Below, in pieces: positions 9,519-18,497 of a stretch of DNA of 50,094 bases; within the stretch, counting starts at the first letter, position 1; every line of letters begins with the position of its first letter. Source of the stretch: Burkholderia sp. 4M9327F10 (GTDB lineage Bacteria > Pseudomonadota > Gammaproteobacteria > Burkholderiales > Burkholderiaceae); NCBI RefSeq assembly GCF_005503145.1, contig NZ_SCNV01000033.1:32001-82094 (forward strand), written 5' to 3'. The notes under the pieces were generated by a model. The model did no database searches. It was not told the origin of the DNA and saw nothing but the letters and a program-made list of their open reading frames with translations. Both the position numbers and the translations under genes were made by a program.

Positions 9519-10349
9519 TCAGCGCGGCTGCAGCCGGACCGGGCCGCGCCGGCCCTGGATGGCGGCGTCGACCGGCGGCAACTCGAGGTTGTGCGGATCG
9601 AGCGTTCTCCAGGTGCTGTCAATCAGGCCTTCCAGCGGCCGGAAATTGGCCTTATAGGCCATTTTCTGGCTCTCGCGGATCCAGTAGCCGAGGTAGACGT
9701 AAGGCAATCGCAGGCTGCGCGCCTGTTCGATCTGCCAGTAGATGTTGTAGGTGCCGAAGCTGCTGTGCGGCAGATCCGGCTCGAAGAAGGTATAGACCGA
9801 GGAAAGCCCGTCGCCGAGGATGTCGATCATGCTGATCATGCGCAGCAGGCCGGGGGCATCTGGGTGTTCCGCCAGCGGCTCGCGGAATTCGACGAGGCGC
9901 GAGTTTATCCGGCTTTGCAGCAGAAACTGTTCGTACTGGTCGCGGCTGTCGCGATCCATGCCGCCGCCGGCGTGCCGCGCCGACTGGTAGCGCATATAGA
10001 GCGCGTAGTGTTCTTCGTCGTAGTGCAGCGGGGCGACCGTGGCGACGAGGCCGCCATGCTTTTTCCATACCTTGCGTTGCGTGCGGTTTGGCAGAAACTG
10101 GTCGACCGGCACGCGCACCGGCACGCAGGCGCGGCAGCCGTCGCAATACGGGCGGTAGGTGAACACGCCCGAGCGCCGGAAGCCGGCCTTGACGAGGTCG
10201 GTGTAGACGTCGGAGTTGATCAGGTGGCTCGGTGTGGCGACCTGCGAGCGCGCCACGCGCCCCTCCAGATAACTGCAGGGGTACGGCGCCGTTGCATAAA
10301 ATTGCAGCGCGGAAAGCGGTGAAAGCGGCAGCTCGTTGGGGTGCGTCAC
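9519..10349 (-). CDS. bpt: Aspartate/glutamate leucyltransferase (Ate-like)
   Basis: A 276-residue tRNA-dependent aminoacyltransferase of the bacterial N-end rule that adds Leu to N-terminal Asp or Glu so ClpS/ClpAP can degrade the protein. The N-terminal Cys cluster YRPYCDGCRACVPVRV and the ATE C-terminal domain (YVYLGYWIRESQKMAYKANF) are clear. It begins with GTG at 10349. The aat gene of the same pathway lies just upstream on the same strand. Confidence 0.93.
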   Translation of the reverse strand: MTHPNELPLSPLSALQFYATAPYPCSYLEGRVARSQVATPSHLINSDVYTDLVKAGFRRSGVFTYRPYCDGCRACVPVRVPVDQFLPNRTQRKVWKKHGGLVATVAPLHYDEEHYALYMRYQSARHAGGGMDRDSRDQYEQFLLQSRINSRLVEFREPLAEHPDAPGLLRMISMIDILGDGLSSVYTFFEPDLPHSSFGTYNIYWQIEQARSLRLPYVYLGYWIRESQKMAYKANFRPLEGLIDSTWRTLDPHNLELPPVDAAIQGRRGPVRLQPR

Positions 10350-10643
10350 GTTGGCAGCTCTCGAAGCGTCTTTGGGTCTTTCAAACTCGTTTCAATGGCG
10401 GCGCGCCCCGCTGGGGCGTTTCGGTCATGCGTGCCGGACCCGGCATTAATGACAAGTATATTGCGGAGCGCCACGATTTGTTTCTTCGGGTGAAGCCTGA
10501 TGGCACAAAAAGCTTTGGGGTTCACTGCGGCGTGGTGATAAGGGGCATATTGGGGGCGTGGGGGATGAGTGGAGGCTGTGTTCTGCCCCCTCTAAAGGAA
10601 AGAACCCTAATAGCGGCCGCCATTCGCCGCGAGACCCGCTGTA

Positions 10644-11393
10644 TCACGAACCGGCCACCGCGGGTTTCGACAGCAGTTCCTCCAGCACCGTCTTGCCGAA
10701 GCGCCAGGGGATCGGCTCGGCGTCGACGGTCGAGCGGACGTGCGCAATGAACATCTTGCGCGGGATCTCGTGGCCACCGAGCGAGGCCAGATGCGACGTA
10801 TTCTGCTGGCAGTCGATCAGCTCTATCCCGTGGCGCCGCAAGTGTCCGACCAGCGCTGCGAGCGCGATTTTCGACGCGTCGGTGACCTCGGCAAACATCG
10901 ATTCGCCGAAGAACATCCGCCCGAACGACACGCCGTACAGGCCACCCACACGCTCGCCCTCGAACCAGGTTTCGATGCTGTGTGCATCGCCCGTGCGGTG
11001 CAGGGACGAATAGGCTTCGACGACGTCGGCGGTGATCCACGTGCCGCGCTGTACGCGGCGGGGCGCCAGAGCGCAGGCGCGCATCACGGCCGCGAAATCG
11101 TGGTCGACGCGGATTTCCCACGCGTCCTCGCGCAGCACTTTCTTCAAGGTCTTGCGCAGCGAGGGGGAAACCTTGAATTCCGCCGGGCGCAGGATCATGC
11201 GTGGATCGGGACTCCACCAGAGCACCGGCTGGCCGTCCGAATACCAGGGGAAGATGCCGCGCCGGTAGGCGTCGATCAGGCGCGAGGGCAGCAGGTCGGC
11301 GCTGGCGGCGAGCAGGCCCGGCGCACCGCTTGCCGCGCCGAGCGCGCGCTCGACGGCAGGGAACGGATCGTCGGGTCCGAGCCAGGGAACCAT
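10644..11393 (-). CDS. aat: Leucyl/phenylalanyl-tRNA--protein transferase
   Basis: A 249-residue enzyme that transfers Leu or Phe from tRNA to N-terminal Lys or Arg, marking proteins for the N-end rule. The signature LIDAYRRGIFPWYSDGQPVL and WWSPDPRMIL near residues 38-66 is diagnostic. Later motifs include TGDAHSIETWFEGERVGGLYG and FGESMF. It pairs functionally with bpt downstream. The upstream NUDIX gene ends only 11 bp before this start, suggesting one transcript. Confidence 0.95.
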   Translation of the reverse strand: MVPWLGPDDPFPAVERALGAASGAPGLLAASADLLPSRLIDAYRRGIFPWYSDGQPVLWWSPDPRMILRPAEFKVSPSLRKTLKKVLREDAWEIRVDHDFAAVMRACALAPRRVQRGTWITADVVEAYSSLHRTGDAHSIETWFEGERVGGLYGVSFGRMFFGESMFAEVTDASKIALAALVGHLRRHGIELIDCQQNTSHLASLGGHEIPRKMFIAHVRSTVDAEPIPWRFGKTVLEELLSKPAVAGS

Positions 11394-11404
11394 GCGCGTG
11401 CCGC

Positions 11405-11950
11405 TCAGCCTTCGCGCAGCGAGCGGAAGATGTCGCCGGTATGCAGACCGTAGCTGCCCGCGCGGCGGTCAGCGAAGAAAAAGCGCAGGGTTTGCCCGAC
11501 CGTCGGAAACGCGATGTCGTCCCACGGAATCTCGTGCTCCTCGAACAGCTTCACTTCGAGGCTTTCCTCGCCGGCGTCGAGGTCGAGATCGAGCAGCCGC
11601 GCGAGGTAAAACAGATGCACCTGGTGCACGTGCGGCACGTTGAGCAGCGAGAACAGGTTCTGCACCTCGACGCGCGCGCCGGCTTCCTCCAGGGTTTCGC
11701 GGGAAGCCCCTTCGGAGGTGGTCTCGCCCATTTCCATGAAACCGGCGGGCAGGGTCCAGTAGCCGTAGCGCGGTTCGATCGCGCGGCGGCACAGGAGCAC
11801 CTTGTCGTCCCAGACCGGGATTGTGCCGACCACATTGCGCGGATTCTGATAGTGCACGGTACCGCAACTGGCGCAGACAAAGCGCTCGCGATTGTCGCCC
11901 GGCGGGATGCTCAGGCTGACCGGGTGACCGCAGACAGAACAGAATTTCAT
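11405..11950 (-). CDS. NUDIX hydrolase with N-terminal zinc ribbon
   Basis: A 181-residue protein. The zinc ribbon uses Cys4, Cys7, Cys26 and Cys29, and a NUDIX box ending in SRETLEEAGA follows. Such proteins hydrolyse nucleoside diphosphate derivatives such as NADH or ADP-ribose, but the substrate cannot be read from sequence. The gene order NUDIX-aat-bpt-pyrD is tightly packed on the minus strand. No clear ribosome site precedes the ATG at 11950. Confidence 0.88.
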   Translation of the reverse strand: MKFCSVCGHPVSLSIPPGDNRERFVCASCGTVHYQNPRNVVGTIPVWDDKVLLCRRAIEPRYGYWTLPAGFMEMGETTSEGASRETLEEAGARVEVQNLFSLLNVPHVHQVHLFYLARLLDLDLDAGEESLEVKLFEEHEIPWDDIAFPTVGQTLRFFFADRRAGSYGLHTGDIFRSLREG

Positions 11951-12188
11951 AGGAAGGGGACGAAGAATGGTGGTAGGAGTTTATCACCAGGGCGAGCTTT
12001 CAAGATGGGCGCCTGTGCGACGGATCGGGGCCGTGGCACAGAGAGGGACGCGGAGCCGGGATGCACGCCCGGCCGAATGGCTAATTCGACGGAAGCGCTT
12101 AGCAACGTGATGAAATTTGCGTTAGGATTGCTACGCTATTGAATCGCGTCGGTTTGAAGCATTGAAAACACAGTAGGAGCAAGGCGTC

Positions 12189-12362
12189 ATGCGAAAGAAA
12201 AACATCTTCTATCGGCTTCGGATTATCACTAACTGCGCTGCGGTTGGAGCACTCACTGCCAGTATTTTCTTCGGCTGGATTGATCGCTCGGTTGACCTGC
12301 ATACGGTGGGCGCCGTGATCGGCGCGGGCGCAGCGTCGCTCAAGGTATTTAACATCGTTTGA
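12189..12362 (+). CDS. Small membrane protein, 57 residues
   Basis: A short ORF that starts ATGCGAAAGAAAAAC after an AGGAG/AAGG purine stretch. It encodes a basic N-terminus (MRKKNIFYRLR) and two hydrophobic stretches separated by GWIDRSVDLHT. The second ends in GAVIGAGAASLKVFNIV. Codon use and the ribosome site look real. The function is unknown; it could be an inner-membrane peptide. Confidence 0.6.
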   Translation: MRKKNIFYRLRIITNCAAVGALTASIFFGWIDRSVDLHTVGAVIGAGAASLKVFNIV

Positions 12363-12898
12363 GCGTGACTTTTTATTTGCATGTTTCCATTCGGACTACA
12401 GATTGATGGATTTTCCTACGTGATTGCGGTGGCTTGGTCGTGGGCCCGCTATGTCAAACGCCTGCGTATGCCGGTGCGGGGTTCAGCAAGAGGAGTGCAT
12501 CCTGTGCGAGCCTTTTTCTGCAAAGCCACCGCCGCGGATTTTTCGAGCGGCATCTGCATTTTTCCATTGTGCGGGCTCGGAACGTCGGTGTTCTCGGACC
12601 AGTTGCTGGAGGCGCTGCTTTCGCGGAACCGGCTGATTTTAAGTACGGCGGGCGTGACGGCGTTGTTTGCGATGGTAGAGGATTTTTAGCGCGCCATGCA
12701 GTATCAGGGGTACGGATGAGCGCGGCGCTAGTGTGGGGTGCTAGTGCGCGGTGCTAATGCGCGGTGCCAGTGATTAGCAAGCGGTACTCAAAGAGGGCCT
12801 GCGAGACGACTGACGTGAACAGGAGCAGCAAACAAAAAAGCCTGCCTATCCGGCAAGCCCTTGATGATTTTCGACGTGAGCTACTTTGATTCGCTGCT
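12363..12898. other. Intergenic region with no confident gene
   Basis: 536 bp. A 102-codon plus-strand ORF (12381-12689) exists but has no ribosome site and a composition unlike a real protein. The right end holds the terminator of the fMet tRNA gene. Confidence 0.5.
12834..12858 (-). terminator. Terminator of the tRNA-fMet gene
   Basis: Minus-strand hairpin GCTTGCC / GGCAGGC (one wobble pair) followed by TTTTTTG, 41 bp beyond the tRNA 3' end. Confidence 0.65.
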
Positions 12899-12975
<77 letters not shown>

Positions 12976-13314
12976 TCCGTCGAAGAAAAGATTATAGGCC
13001 AAACGGCTGGCCCGTGCAATACCTTTTTAAGAACAGACTTCAACATGCGGGTGAGGGCGTATTCGATCGCTGTGTGTCGCACGGTCTGTCGCACTGTTCG
13101 TTCCCGGTATTGATGCCCTTGGTGATATGCGTGTCCCTGCATGGTCCGTGCACGCGTTGCAACAGCAGCGCAACAGATCCGGCCGCAAGATCGCAACTGC
13201 TTCGCGTCGACGCTGCGCTAGAATCCGCTTTCCATCTGCGTCGCTACTCAAGGGATAGGCATTGATGCCCCGCGAGTTGCGCAGGCGCATCCTTCTCCTG
13301 TTCTTCTTCGGCCC
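12976..13314. other. Intergenic region between tRNA-fMet and the UPF0303 gene
   Basis: 339 bp. It must contain the minus-strand promoter of the tRNA and the start region of the plus-strand UPF0303 gene. I see no other gene. Confidence 0.4.
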
Positions 13315-13812
13315 ATGGACATCGCTCACGATCTGCAGTCGGTTCTTGCTCAGGAAAACACGCTGGTGTTCCCCCATTTCGACGCCGACCGTGCGTGGCA
13401 GGTCGGCGCCTATCTGCACGAGCTCGGCAAGGCGCGCGGACTCGCGCTTGCTATCGACGTGCGCACCTTCGGTCAGCCGCTCTTCTTCAGCCTGCTCGCT
13501 GGCGCCACGCCTGACAACGCCGATTGGGCGCGTCGCAAGGGGAACGTGGTCGCGCATTTCCGGCGCAGTTCTTATGCGATCGGTTTGCGCATGCAGCAGG
13601 CAGGCAGCACGCTCGCTGAAAAGCACGGCTTGCCGCTCAATGAATATGCCTCGCACGGCGGTGCTTTTCCGTTGACGGTCGCCGGTGCGGGCGTGATCGG
13701 TTCGATCACGGTGTCCGGCTTGCCGCAACGAGCCGATCATGAACTGGTTGTCGAAGCACTGTGCGCGCATCTCGGTCACGACTACAGCAAGCTCGCGCTT
13801 GCAAAGGCCTGA
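13315..13812 (+). CDS. UPF0303 / heme-degrading-like (GlcG/HbpS fold) protein
   Basis: A 165-residue cytosolic protein matching the UPF0303 family: VFPHFDADRAWQVGAYL, AIDVRTFGQPLFFSLLAG, WARRKGNVVAHFRRSSYA and GAFPLTVAGAGVIGSITVSG. The last segment is shared with GlcG/HbpS-like proteins, some of which bind heme or cobalamin. The biochemical role in bacteria is not settled. An SMR transporter gene follows after 4 bp, so they are probably co-transcribed. Confidence 0.85.
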   Translation: MDIAHDLQSVLAQENTLVFPHFDADRAWQVGAYLHELGKARGLALAIDVRTFGQPLFFSLLAGATPDNADWARRKGNVVAHFRRSSYAIGLRMQQAGSTLAEKHGLPLNEYASHGGAFPLTVAGAGVIGSITVSGLPQRADHELVVEALCAHLGHDYSKLALAKA

Positions 13813-13816
13813 ACCA

Positions 13817-14155
13817 ATGCGCGTGCCTCCTTATGCGCTGCTTGCGATCGCCATCGTCGCTGAAGTTGTTGCTACCTCGGCGCTACGCGCGGCCGAGGGT
13901 TTCTCCCGCGTGTTGCCTAGCGTGATTGTGGTGCTCGGATATGGCGTAGCGTTTTATTGTCTTTCTCTCACGCTCAAGAGCATTCCGGTCGGCATCGTCT
14001 ATGCGGTCTGGTCCGGCGCCGGCATTGTGCTGATTACGCTCGTTGCGCTCGTGCTGTATCGCCAGGTGCCCGATTGGCCTGCCATCGTTGGACTGGGCCT
14101 CATCATTTCCGGCGTGGTCGTGCTGAACCTGTTTTCGAAGATGCAGGCGCACTGA
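13817..14155 (+). CDS. SMR family multidrug/guanidinium transporter
   Basis: A 112-residue protein with four transmembrane helices. The essential Glu16 of small multidrug resistance proteins sits in IAIVAEVVATSALRAAEG, and GIVYAVWSGAGIVLI matches the third helix. It is EmrE-like rather than SugE-like by the ATSALRAAEGF segment. It exchanges protons for cationic drugs as a dimer in the inner membrane. It starts 4 bp after the UPF0303 stop. Confidence 0.9.
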   Translation: MRVPPYALLAIAIVAEVVATSALRAAEGFSRVLPSVIVVLGYGVAFYCLSLTLKSIPVGIVYAVWSGAGIVLITLVALVLYRQVPDWPAIVGLGLIISGVVVLNLFSKMQAH

Positions 14156-14168
14156 TACGCTGTGCGCC

Positions 14169-14561
14169 TTATTTGCAGCGGATGACCATCGAGCGATTCT
14201 TCACGTTCGCTGAAACCACGTTGGTTACGCTGCCGCCGGCTGCACCGCCCTGGTCGTTGTCTTTCGAGATGATGTCGTAACCGGTGGGGCCACAAGCCTG
14301 GCCTGCCTGGACGTAGCACGATGCCCAGCTCGAACTGGCGTCCGCCCCGCTGCAGTTCACCGCGAAACCGGTTTCGCCGTTCGGCAGATGGATCAGCGAG
14401 GTTGTGTTCGACGACGCACACCCGCTCAAGCCGCCCACGAGCAACGCGGCCGCCGCAGCGGGCAGCGCGCCGATGCGCACGAACCCGCGCACAACGGCGG
14501 ACGCTGTCATGCCGGCGCGGAGGTGGCCAAGCGGGTGAAGGCGCTGGGCAAATTGCTTCAT
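14169..14561 (-). CDS. Putative lipoprotein, unknown function
   Basis: A 130-residue protein with a long basic leader, a hydrophobic stretch (ALPAAAAALLVGG) and the lipobox LSGC near residue 48, followed by CASSNTTS. AAGGA six bases before the ATG at 14561 supports this start. The mature part has three more cysteines (NCSG, SCYV, ACGP). The final one is in VIRCK. It is convergent with the SMR gene. No function can be assigned. Confidence 0.65.
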   Translation of the reverse strand: MKQFAQRLHPLGHLRAGMTASAVVRGFVRIGALPAAAAALLVGGLSGCASSNTTSLIHLPNGETGFAVNCSGADASSSWASCYVQAGQACGPTGYDIISKDNDQGGAAGGSVTNVVSANVKNRSMVIRCK

Positions 14562-14931
14562 GGTGTGTCCTTGTTAGACGAATCGGGACAGCAACGCAAG
14601 TGAGCCGTCGTCGCTGCTTCCAGCGGTCAAGGGCGTAGGGGCTGGGACGCGCCGCTCAGGCGTGTTCAGGGCATTCTGATCCCAGCCGGTTCCGTTTAGC
14701 CCCCCACGCACGGAACGTGCCTGTCGCGTTACGGGCGCATCGCGCGGTCTGACATGGGGCGCCTGCGGCATCTGCGGTAAGTGGGACACCTGCGGTACGT
14801 GCGGCGTCAAAGGTGGACCTCAAAGGTGGACCGCGGTCCGCTCGGGCGAGTACCATAACCGCCAGATCCGAACCGCGCCGCCGCTTTGGCCGGCGCCTGA
14901 TTTTCCGACGGATTCTTCTGATGAGGCGACC
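14562..14931. other. Intergenic region without a confident gene
   Basis: 370 bp between two divergent genes, with repetitive GC-rich text around 14755-14830 (short repeats of ctgcggyaag-type and 'caaaggtggacc' units). It presumably holds both promoters. Confidence 0.4.
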
Positions 14932-15219
14932 ATGGAAATTCGGTTTCCCGCGGACGCACCCGCTTACCGCGATTCCAATCTGACTGTCGTATTTCCGGCG
15001 CTGGTCGATGGCGAGGCCGTGCCATGCGCGATCTCGGTCGAAGCGCTCGAGGACCATTTCGGCGCATGCTCCGAAGACCGGGAAGGCTGGATGCGTGCTT
15101 TCGACGCGGGGCGCGGCCGCATTGAGGCGGTGGCGCGCGAGCATTTGCAGATCAGCAACGGCACGCCCGTGTTGCTGAAGAGCGGACACTTTCCGCCGGG
15201 CAACGCAGCAGGCATGTAA
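14932..15219 (+). CDS. DUF1488 family protein
   Basis: A 95-residue protein starting MEIRFPADAPAYRD after GAGGCGACC. It carries the DUF1488 pattern (IRFPxxxPxYxxxxxxVxFPAxVDGxxVxC and ALEDHFGA). Function is unknown; such proteins are common in proteobacteria. Confidence 0.7.
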   Translation: MEIRFPADAPAYRDSNLTVVFPALVDGEAVPCAISVEALEDHFGACSEDREGWMRAFDAGRGRIEAVAREHLQISNGTPVLLKSGHFPPGNAAGM

Positions 15220-15294
15220 GCGGTGGGGCTGTATCCAGCAAAGCGCCACTCCACCAAGGCAACTACTCGCACAGCCTGCCGCCGTATCGGACCT

Positions 15295-16263
15295 TCAGGC
15301 GGCCACCTTCAGCGCATCTCTAGCCGCCTCGAAGGCGAGGCGAATGCCTTGCTCATAGGAAGTCTTCCTGATGGGCCCGATCAAACCTTGCAGGGCGCTG
15401 TCTTCGAGTATGAGCGGCTCGCTCACGAGGTAATTCATCTCGACCGTTTCCCGGATGATTGGATTGAACAGTCCGAGCACGCGCAGCATCGGCTTGCCGG
15501 CCACCATCAGCTTGGGTTCGCGTCCCGCTAACGCATACGCTTTGGTGGCTACTTCGCGCTGGGTAATCGTCCCGGCGCCCGCAAGATGCAGCCAGCGGCC
15601 GTAAGCCTGCGGCGTGCGAGTCAGCGTTTCGACCACCGGGCCGACATCCGGCACGAACACAAATTCATGCGGCACGTCGATCGGGCCGATCATCTGGGCG
15701 CGTGTGCCGCGCGCCGCACCCTCGAATACGCCATTCAGAAAGCTGCGTTCGATGCGCGGGCCGTAGAAGTCCGGTAGGCGCAACACGAGCGTGGAGAGTC
15801 CATCGCGGCCATGCGCATCGAGCACCAGATTTTCCTGGGCGAGCCGCATGCGGCCCTTGAAGGTATGCGGCTCACGCGGATGCGCTTCCGTAACCGGATT
15901 GCTTTGCGCGCGGCCGTAGGGATAGACGGTGCCGATCAGGATCAGTCGTTCGACACCCGCCGCGCGCAAGCCCGCAAGCGTTTTTTCCATCAGGGGCGGA
16001 TGCTTTTCGAACTGGTCGTAGGGCACGCCGACCAGATACACGGCGGTCTGCAAGCCTCGCGCCGCCGCAGCGATCGAGGCCGGCTCCTCGGGATTCCAGG
16101 TTGCGATTTCCGCGTGCGGATCCCGCCCGAAGGCGGCTTGCAGCGCGCTGCGCGAGCGGCCGATGACCCGATAGTGGCGGCCGGCGGCCGCGAGTGCGAC
16201 CGCAATGCTTTGTCCGATGGCCCCGGCCGCGCCGAACAGACCGATTTTTCCTGCGTTATCCAT
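15295..16263 (-). CDS. NAD(P)-binding SDR/NmrA-like epimerase or reductase
   Basis: A 322-residue Rossmann protein: GLFGAAGAIGQSIAVALAAAG at the N-terminus is the nucleotide-binding loop. GVERLILIGTVYPYGRAQSN carries the extended-SDR Tyr region and LRLPDFYGPR the downstream motif. It is of the NAD-dependent epimerase type, with the substrate unknown. AAGGAG precedes the ATG at 16263. It is divergent from a TetR gene whose operator lies between them. Confidence 0.83.
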   Translation of the reverse strand: MDNAGKIGLFGAAGAIGQSIAVALAAAGRHYRVIGRSRSALQAAFGRDPHAEIATWNPEEPASIAAAARGLQTAVYLVGVPYDQFEKHPPLMEKTLAGLRAAGVERLILIGTVYPYGRAQSNPVTEAHPREPHTFKGRMRLAQENLVLDAHGRDGLSTLVLRLPDFYGPRIERSFLNGVFEGAARGTRAQMIGPIDVPHEFVFVPDVGPVVETLTRTPQAYGRWLHLAGAGTITQREVATKAYALAGREPKLMVAGKPMLRVLGLFNPIIRETVEMNYLVSEPLILEDSALQGLIGPIRKTSYEQGIRLAFEAARDALKVAA

Positions 16264-16327
16264 GACGACTCCTTGAAAAAGTGACCGGTCGCGAGGTGCC
16301 GGTCGTAAATGACCTTTGGAAACTTTA

Positions 16328-16340
16328 TGAACGTCGTTCA
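16328..16340. promoter_or_regulatory. Palindromic operator candidate between TetR and epimerase genes
   Basis: TGAACGTCGTTCA is a perfect inverted repeat with 5-bp arms. Twelve bases on, a second GTTCAGTTT copy follows an AAACGG stretch, giving repeated GTTCAGT half-sites in the A/T-rich divergent promoter region. Autoregulation by the adjacent TetR protein is the simplest reading. Confidence 0.5.
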
Positions 16341-16397
16341 GTAAACGGTGTTCAGTTTAATTTGACTTTTCAGTTTGTCAACCGGAAAATGCGTCAC

Positions 16398-17282
16398 ATG
16401 GGAATAACCGAACGTAAGACTCGCCAGAAGCAGGCGCTGCGTGAACGCATCCTCGATGCGGCGCGGCGTATCGTGATTCGTGAAGGCTTTGCTGCGCTGT
16501 CGATGCGCAAGATCGCCGACGCCATCGAATATTCACCGGCCACGCTGTACCTGCACTTCGAGAGCCGCGACGAGATCGCGCGCGCGCTTTGTGCGGAGGG
16601 CTACGAGCAGTTGCTCGCCAGCTTCGAGCCGCTCGCGCAGATTGCCGATCCGGCCGAACGCCTCAAGGCGCTGGCCCGTGCCTATATCGCTTTTGGCGTT
16701 GCGCATCCGCAGACCTACCGGCTGATCTTCATGGAAGATCCGACCTATATGAGCGCGGCGCTCTATAGCGGAGGGCACGGGGACAAAGGTTCTGGCAAGC
16801 AGCCCGATAGCGGGGCTGCAGGCGCCGCTGAAGGGCAGGCCGGCGGGAAGCTGGACGACCCGTCCGGTCAGCACGGGCAACAGGCCACGAAGGATGACGC
16901 CAACGAGGGCGCGCGGCTCATCAACCCTGCGGCGGGCGACGAGTCCAGCGACGCCGCAATGCGCCTGATGGTGGGCTCGCTCGAAGAGCTGAGGGCGGCG
17001 GGGCGCCTGCCTGCGTCGATGGATGGCGCGGTCTGGGCGCAAGCCTTGTGGGCGACGATGCACGGTATCGTCGCGCTCAATCTGACCTGTCCCGTGTTTC
17101 CGACAGCACCGCTCGAGACCGTCATCGACGCCGCGCTGGAAGCGTGGTTCGGCGCGCGCGAGCCGATGGCACAGGCCGCACCGGCGTCCCCGGTTGCAGA
17201 GGCGTCTACCGGCCCCGCCGCGCCTTCCCGTCCCACGCGTGCGCGCCGCCCGGCTGCGAAACCGAAAGCCGTCGGCGCGTGA
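16398..17282 (+). CDS. TetR/AcrR family regulator with an inserted disordered loop
   Basis: The N-terminal HTH (LRERILDAARRIVIREGFAA, then MRKIADAIEYSPATLYLHF) is textbook TetR, and the C-terminal half has the TetR_C_33 pattern (WATMHGIVALNL). Between them, about residues 122-185 form a Gly/Ala/Asp/Gln-rich low-complexity stretch that a normal TetR lacks. An Ala/Pro-rich basic tail closes the protein. Starts at 16389 and 16398 are both possible; I prefer 16398 (MGITERKTRQ). It likely represses the divergent epimerase gene. Confidence 0.85.
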   Translation: MGITERKTRQKQALRERILDAARRIVIREGFAALSMRKIADAIEYSPATLYLHFESRDEIARALCAEGYEQLLASFEPLAQIADPAERLKALARAYIAFGVAHPQTYRLIFMEDPTYMSAALYSGGHGDKGSGKQPDSGAAGAAEGQAGGKLDDPSGQHGQQATKDDANEGARLINPAAGDESSDAAMRLMVGSLEELRAAGRLPASMDGAVWAQALWATMHGIVALNLTCPVFPTAPLETVIDAALEAWFGAREPMAQAAPASPVAEASTGPAAPSRPTRARRPAAKPKAVGA

Positions 17283-17328
17283 TAACGTTCTTCCCTCCAA
17301 CCGACCTAGCCTTTTCAACCGCTACGCC

Positions 17329-18462
17329 ATGTCTACTTCCGAAGCATCCGCCGTCAGTGGCGAAGTCACCACCTACGTTGCCAATCGCATCGGTTTTATC
17401 GAACTGGAGCGCCCGAAGGCATTGAACGCACTGTCGACCGGCATGATCCGGGCGATTCACACCGCGCTCGAAGCCTGGCGCGAAGATCCCGGCGTACTTG
17501 CAGTGGTGGTGCGCACCGCGCATCCGCGCGCGTTCTGCGCGGGCGGCGACGTCCGCTTCCTGTACGAGACGGTTCAGCGCGGCGACGACGCGGCGCGCGA
17601 TACCTTCTTTATCGAGGAATACCGCCTTAATCACGTCATCTTTACTTATCCGAAGCCCTACATTGCCTTGACGAACGGCGTCGTGATGGGCGGCGGCATG
17701 GGGATCTCGCAAGGCGCGCATCGCACGGGCGGCCTGCGCGTGGTGACCGGCTCGACCCGCATGGCGATGCCGGAGACGCGTATCGGGCTCTTTCCCGACG
17801 TTGGCGCGGGCTGGTTTCTCGCGCGCACGCCGGGCGCCCTCGGCCGCTATCTGGCCGTAACCGGAGAGACGATCGGCCCGGCTGACGCGCTATATGCGGG
17901 GCTGGCCGACGCCTATATCGACGACGAAGCGCTGCCCGCGCTCGTCGACACGCTGCGCAGCGAGGTGTTCGAGCGCGGCGCCGATGTGGTGGCATGTGTG
18001 GAGCGTGAAACGGCGGCGTACAGGGTCGCGCCGACCCCTGATACCTCGATGCTGGCGAGCACGCGCTCGTTTATCGACGGGCATTTTGCGCTGCCGGATA
18101 TGGGGCAGATTCTGGCTTCGCTGGAAGCGGAAAAAGCCGGCTGCGAGGCCGCCGAATGGGCGGAGCAGACGATCGGCGTGCTGCGTGAGCGCTCGCCGCT
18201 GTCGATGGCGGTGTCGCTGGAGGTTGTGACGCGCGCAGAGGGCGCCATGGCGGATTGTCTGCGCCGCGATCTGGATCTGACGCGCACGAGCTTTGCGCAC
18301 GGCGACGTGGTCGAAGGCATTCGCGCCCGCATCATCGACAAGGACAACGCCCCGCGCTGGCGCTTCGCGCGTATTGAGGACGTCAGCGTCGACGATGTCG
18401 CGAAGATGTTCGAAAGCCCCTGGTCGGCGGCGGAGCATCCGCTAGCCGATCTGCAGGGCTAA
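17329..18462 (+). CDS. Enoyl-CoA hydratase/isomerase family, 3-hydroxyisobutyryl-CoA hydrolase-like
   Basis: A 377-residue crotonase-fold protein. The oxyanion-hole motifs FCAGGDVRFLYE and NGVVMGGGMGIS are followed by MPETRIGLFPDVGAGWFLA, the hallmark of HIBYL-CoA hydrolases of valine breakdown. The length of about 370 also fits that subfamily rather than 260-residue hydratases. The ATG at 17329 is placed by homology, with no strong ribosome site. The TetR gene upstream is 46 bp away. Confidence 0.88.
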   Translation: MSTSEASAVSGEVTTYVANRIGFIELERPKALNALSTGMIRAIHTALEAWREDPGVLAVVVRTAHPRAFCAGGDVRFLYETVQRGDDAARDTFFIEEYRLNHVIFTYPKPYIALTNGVVMGGGMGISQGAHRTGGLRVVTGSTRMAMPETRIGLFPDVGAGWFLARTPGALGRYLAVTGETIGPADALYAGLADAYIDDEALPALVDTLRSEVFERGADVVACVERETAAYRVAPTPDTSMLASTRSFIDGHFALPDMGQILASLEAEKAGCEAAEWAEQTIGVLRERSPLSMAVSLEVVTRAEGAMADCLRRDLDLTRTSFAHGDVVEGIRARIIDKDNAPRWRFARIEDVSVDDVAKMFESPWSAAEHPLADLQG

Positions 18463-18497
18463 AGCGCAGAACCCCGAAGGGAACCGCCCGGGTTCCC

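Noticed and set aside
12381..12689. 102-codon ORF after the small membrane protein
   Set aside because: No ribosome site and no protein-like pattern; kept as intergenic.
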